NCBI RefSeq assembly: GCF_037975245.1 | Contig: NC_092582.1 | Location: 5,646,001 to 5,710,000, forward strand | Length of the DNA stretch: 64,000 nucleotides | Direction: 5' to 3' | Source of the DNA: Apostichopus japonicus | Lineage: Eukaryota; Echinodermata; Holothuroidea; Aspidochirotida; Stichopodidae | In this document: in pieces, positions 59,801 to 64,000 of the stretch | How positions within the stretch are numbered: the stretch's first letter is position 1 | How the letters are laid out: each line of letters begins with the position of its first letter | The notes under the pieces: model-generated | Databases searched by the model: none | What the model saw: only the letters and a program-made list of their open reading frames with translations | Told to the model about the DNA's origin: nothing | Program-made: the position numbers and the translations under genes

Positions 59801-61828
59801 ATAGAACAAAGGGTTCTATGCCTCAAAAAAATTAGCACAGTAGAATTAAAATGGTAAACAGAGGATTAAGAGACAATTGTGTAGTTTCATTTTTGTTATT
59901 TGCAGTTTCAGAAAGTAAGTGCCCTTTTGTAACAGCTGCCCCCCTCCCGCCTTCTCGGGAAGCTTCCGGCACCCCCTGGATGACAATGGGCCTAGTAATC
60001 ATTCCAGTGACTGATTGTATGGAATACTTGGTTACTAAACGCAGTGTAACACGCTGAATTTCTGATTTTTTTCTTGAGTGTAAACATTTAGTAACTCTAC
60101 TAAATGTTCACAGCTCTACAAAAAAATGAATTACAAAATCTCTTCCAAAACAAAGCGATTATCAGGTTTGTGGTATTGTTATGATATTTGGTGTTGGTAT
60201 AACTGGTAATTATTCTGTTATAATTGATAGATTTAACATATGATTTTTTTAAGCCAGGTTTCAACAATCACTTTTCTTTTCCTGCAATCACTTTTCTCTT
60301 TTACTTATGCAGACACATCAAACAAAGCTGCTTTCCTGGCAATCCCTGGTCTCCTGCAAGAGGATATTTCTCTAATTCTGGTTCCAGCAGGCTCAGAGGC
60401 AAGACATTTTTCAATTTCTTTTTGCAAGTGTGTGATTCTTAATACCACCCCTAATTTCTTTGGTTACTATTAGTTACCTAATTTGATGTATATTAAACTT
60501 GCACAGCTTCACCTTTTTGTAAAATTATATGACTTTTAAAACTGGATGAGGGAAAAGCGTAAAGAATCAAACTGCAAAGAAGAAAAAGCAAGGAACTGAT
60601 TATCCTGATAAGTAGCAATAAAAGGTTCACTTACTGTCTCGGAGCTTCTTAACGAGTTCTTGTTGCAGTAGTTGACAAACAGCTCAAATACATGAGTTAT
60701 GTCAGTAAATACATACAATTTTGACATCAAATATTGTTGAATTTCAAATGAATACAACAATCCAAAGACAATGATAACACTAGCCATGAAGGACACACAT
60801 TTTAAGAGACATATTTGCATTTAAAATGTGCAGTACCTACAAGTGCACTTTACCAGATACTTTTATCTATCAATGGTTTAGGTATAGCTTAGGTATTATT
60901 TTCAATTACCAATTACTCCGAAGACGGCCGCATCCACTTGTAAAGAATACTTACAGTGATTACATGTTACATAACACATGTTGAAAATCAAAAATTACTA
61001 AATGAATTTATGAAGTATGGCACCAATTCAATCATTCATCAGATCATGTTGGAAAATAAAATTAAAACAAAAAATAAAGTCACAAAATGTCCATTCATAA
61101 TGTATATATGTAGACAAAATCAATTAAAAATTTTCTTTTTTCTTTTAAAGTTACCCTTTTGCCATCAGTCCTTTGATTAAAGCAATTCTTGTACATGACA
61201 CCAAAATGTCAAATTGAACAGTGCTGCATAATAGGAGGCTTTGTTTTTCAGGGGGTAATGAGCCCACTTCTAAAATAGAATACATACGCAAAATAATTGA
61301 CGATATCAATAGCTGGGCCCCCTTTGTTGGGATTGAGAGTCTCCCCATACCCTTGGTTTACTTTTACTACTGAGTTGATCTGTTAAGTCATGACAACAGA
61401 AAGTTTTTTTTTTTAAATGTATGTGCCCATTTGGCATGTTTTCAAAGATAAAAAATTCAACAGTCTTTCTCCTCTCAAATTTCAAGTCTTTAACATGTTT
61501 ACTTACATGTGATTTTTTTTTGCTTAACATTTTGCAGCCTAGTAATCCAGTATACATCAAGATGGATGGAGACACTCCTGGGATAACTACATCCTTTAAG
61601 TTGATGGCAGACGGTATGGTGATCACCTCTACTGACAATGTTATGAAGGCCATCGCATGCTGGATTTCCTCTTTTTATGTTTTCAACTTTTTTTACCCTT
61701 CCTCCATCTCCAAAAGTCTGCGTTTCATACAGAGGGTAATCCTTAATATTTTTGATGGAATGCCAGTACCTAGATCTATCATTTCTTTATCAAATAAACT
61801 GGCCAACTTTTCCCAACAATGTAAGTGA
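50820..61828 (+). CDS. SAMD3-like protein family member, eight exons
   Basis: Exons: 50820-50869, 52998-53300, 54137-54526, 55101-55203, 57458-57838, 59120-59303, 60313-60398, 61538-61828. Phases agree throughout, giving about 595 residues. N-terminal PB1/ubiquitin-fold-like region ('LILQLYDRDFSDYVDIEDGE', residues ~20-90); Ser/Pro-rich linker (~130-200); then a conserved body: 'GGYTMNVAERSLFLDSIYKE', 'YPSKAQYDEIITKLFVKYP', 'LWKHRLQYKFQNFRKRV', 'TEDDASIHGHICWLQDE', and a C-terminal 'FIQRVILNIFDGMPVPRS'. This layout matches proteins often named 'sterile alpha motif domain-containing 3-like' in fish and invertebrates, which are highly duplicated and of unknown function. No SAM domain is visible here. 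Intron 7 appears to use a GC donor (60399). The last exon may instead splice at a strong GTAAGT (61821), so the 3' end is uncertain. First exon inferred from phase. Confidence 0.78.
51363..52557. mobile_element. Element with minisatellite-type inverted ends (AAAACGTCCCC)
   Basis: The left array, 51768-51895, repeats 'gtcaaaacgtccccgttg' (18 bp). The right side, 52440-52550, has the inverted units. Outer ends 'cttaccagtcaaaacgtccc' (51764) and its complement (ending 52555) match perfectly. A further inverted pair inside (51661-51765 and about 52190-52310) shares 'ggaatatgcgagacg' and 'ctggatgaaagtgatatata'. A partial outer array is at 51369-51425. It lies in intron 1 of the SAMD3-like gene. 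Open frames here come from the 18-bp repeat. Confidence 0.75.
55687..56985 (+). mobile_element. 1.3-kb hairpin-ended repeat element (family C)
   Basis: The left end is a hairpin (55687-55712, arms GGTTCCTT / AAGGAACC). The interior has three ~330-bp units with 'gcaataactcccagtgccaa', 'gttgatattttgggacaagt' and 'gtgatccaaggtcaccaaag'. The right end has one arm copy ('gcaaggaacc'), then the small palindrome GCCCTTGGGC and 'tcttgttt'. It lies in intron 4 of the SAMD3-like gene. Confidence 0.8.
59720..59830. repeat. Possible tRNA-derived repeat fragment
   Basis: The stretch 'gggcactcggtagagcgcat' with 'acctccgcc' resembles a tRNA 5' half (A-box-like). No B-box is seen. It lies in an intron of the SAMD3-like gene. 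Confidence 0.3.
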
Positions 61829-63690
61829 CTTCAATATACCTGTTCAGTCCTTACCACCCTAGCACAACCTTCCTGATGTGACATCTTAAGTAAAGATTCC
61901 AATAAGAGTGTTTTGCTTTTTCTACTATCAAAGGGGTAGTTCTATTTCTGGTTGCCATTAGCCAGTGGTGGAAAAAAAGTTAATAATTTCTTGGGTTACA
62001 TGTTCACAATTCCATGAAAAAAAATTTCCTTGCAAATGTCACAAGAAAGGTCTGAGAAAATTGACAAAATGAAAATTGTTGGTGGAACTGGTCATTCTCT
62101 ATTGTAATGTTAACATACCTAACTTTACTTTACGAAGCTGATACGGTACTTTTCATATCAGCTGTCAGATATTCAATTTAATATTCCATATATCCTTCAA
62201 AACATCATCTTCAATCAATTACTTTTAGGATAAGAGTTTGTTTGCATTAGTTTTTGTTCAGTTTTGTAGGCAGTCAGTCAAGTTATGAACAGGAGCATAG
62301 CCATGGTGGAGGGGGGGGGTGCCATACTCCCCAACTGTGTTTGTTGGCAAGTTTAACATATGTCGGCAAATGGATAAGGGAACGATGGTAAAAAGGAAAA
62401 TGGATGGTCCTGCCCCTTATTTTTTCCATCTTTCATTAAATTGTTGGGACTCTGTCTGGAAAGTCCCCCCCCCCCAACTCTCTCGTTAAACCCTTGTTGA
62501 TAAGTGATAATATTATGTATAATATTATGATAATATTACGTAGCCAGCTATGGGCTTGCTTCCAAAATTTAATCCTTGCATCAAAGTTCCTAAAAGTTTT
62601 GAAACCAACATTTTTTTCCACTCTCACATTTTTCTATTTATTAGTAGCATTGTTGAGAACTTGTTTATTATGTTAACTTCAGAGATTCATTTAAATAAAA
62701 TAAGAATTGCTATAATTTTGATGCATACAGCCAATTGTCAACCTTTGAAGATCTATGGACAGGTTGCAACAACTTGAGCTTAATTGAAAGAAAATACGCT
62801 TTTAGCAATGAAAATGGCAAAAAATTCATCAAATTCGATTAAAAAGGCCTAAAACATTTTTGAAACAAATGTTCAAATCATTAATTTTCAAAGAGATATT
62901 TTAAGAATTGTCATCGATTTGTCCGTATGAACTCACAGGATTGAATAGAAACTACTGTACTAGTGTTTCTTAAATGAAATTTTTTAATCTTTACAAAATT
63001 CATATCACTTAAACAGAACATGGTATGAAAGTGATCTGTGCACCATTTTGTTGCTAAAATTGTCCACTATCATATTATTATTTTTTTCAAAAACACAGGA
63101 CTATTCCTTTAAAGAGATTTACTCTTATTGGTAACTAATTGATCTTCAGTGTGCTATGCAAAAGCAAGAGGTCTTTTATTTTTATATATCATGTGTAGAA
63201 CAAGTGTAAAATGTAGGTAGGCATTCAATTTATCAGGGTCCTTTCAACATGTAAGAAGATAATTTGTATTATTTTTTCATTTATTATATTCTTTTTTCAT
63301 TTGTTATAGATGCAGCCTTTGCAAAAATAAACTCAAATATTATTACCCATTTGTCTTTCTTAACAATGTCTCAAGATCTTCACTGTGCTGCGCAAAGTCT
63401 AAATGTTTTTTTAAGCCAAGTATTTTTTTTTTTTATATTTGTTAGACAGACATTCTTTTTTTTCCTTATGTAGATATTTGAACCAAGATATTCGAAGCAA
63501 GTCCTTTCTTACATTCTTTGTCATAGTCATTAATGCTGTTGGTGCTGCCTTGCCAAACATAAGTGTTTCTTAAGCCAAATACATAATAAGTCATTCATTT
63601 TTTTATTTTATTTTTAATTGAAGTGAAGATATTTAAAGCAAGGTATTCCTACCAATCCTTTCAAATGTTAATACACATATTGTTTTCTCC
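61829..63690. other. AT-rich DNA after the SAMD3-like gene, nothing recognised
   Basis: It contains a G run at 62311, a C run at 62466 and long T tracts (63285-63470). A 3' UTR or a further exon may be present, but no convincing acceptor plus coding frame was found. Confidence 0.4.
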
Positions 63691-63704
63691 TTATATTCAT
63701 TGTC

Positions 63705-63735
63705 ATATACATACATACATACAAACATACATACA
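63705..63735. repeat. (CATA)n microsatellite
   Basis: About seven CATA units, one with a substitution, directly before the transposon terminus. Confidence 0.8.
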
Positions 63736-64000
63736 CAGGGGCGGATCCAGGATTTTGAGAAAGGGGGGGCCGACATCCCGATGGTAGCACTTTAGTGATC
63801 TGCGTCCTGGGGAGGGGTCTGTCCTAGGGAGGGGTCTGGGGAGGGGTTGTCCCCTCCTCCTTGGAAATTTTTGGTTAATTGTGAGTGCTTAGATGCAAAA
63901 TGGTGAAACATTTCGCCAAAAACTAGAAAAACCAGAAACGTTGCAGACACGCTTTTTTGTGCACATATTTTTTCTCGATAGACACATATTTAACAACGCT
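63736..64000 (+). mobile_element. Start of a DNA transposon relic, cut by the window end
   Basis: It begins 'caggggcggatccaggattt', the common terminus whose complement occurs alone at 34110-34134. G-rich subterminal blocks follow ('ggaggggtctg' repeated). The second end lies beyond the window. Confidence 0.65.

Overview
The window is animal nuclear DNA. Genes are split by GT-AG introns (plus one probable GC-AG intron), intergenic DNA is AT-rich, and microsatellites and short DNA-transposon relics are dense. The proteins (an ANAPC5 C-terminus, a metazoan type II glutamine synthetase, an intronless rhodopsin-class receptor, a secreted lipase-fold enzyme and a member of the expanded 'SAMD3-like' family) and the repeat style suggest a marine invertebrate deuterostome. 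An echinoderm is my best guess, but this is inference and no species is assigned.

Layout. 390-8012 (+): the last eight exons recognised of ANAPC5, with phases that agree at every junction. 8013-18630: a gene-poor block of transposon relics, several with an 8-bp target-site duplication (hAT-type), plus a U2 snRNA-like sequence. 18649-24916 (+): complete glutamine synthetase in six coding exons. 24917-32440: intergenic, with a TA-microsatellite insertion and a 1.25-kb hAT-type element holding a Penelope-like reverse-transcriptase fragment. 32443-33699 (+): a single-exon orphan GPCR. 35699-42034 (-): a complete six-exon secreted lipase/phospholipase A1-like gene. 42.1-50.8 kb: TA microsatellites, a ~270-300 bp satellite, and a large foldback element built from about 40 copies of a short CTTAAG-centred palindrome. 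50820-61828 (+): an eight-exon SAMD3-like gene of about 595 residues whose introns hold two further repeat elements. 61829-64000: no gene seen; a repeat begins at 63736.

The genes do not form an operon or an obvious pathway. They are ordinary neighbours: cell-cycle ubiquitin ligase subunit, nitrogen metabolism, signalling, digestion, and a lineage-expanded protein of unknown role. The unusual content is in the repeats: (i) three unrelated elements whose terminal inverted repeats are themselves made of short tandem repeats, (ii) two intronic minisatellites whose units resemble the adjoining exon's splice junction, (iii) two dispersed families sharing an odd terminal architecture (long hairpin at one end; one arm of it plus a small palindrome at the other), and (iv) a foldback element carrying a plausible coding exon in its loop.

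All exon boundaries were placed by eye from splice consensus, phase and protein continuity. No alignment or database search was run.
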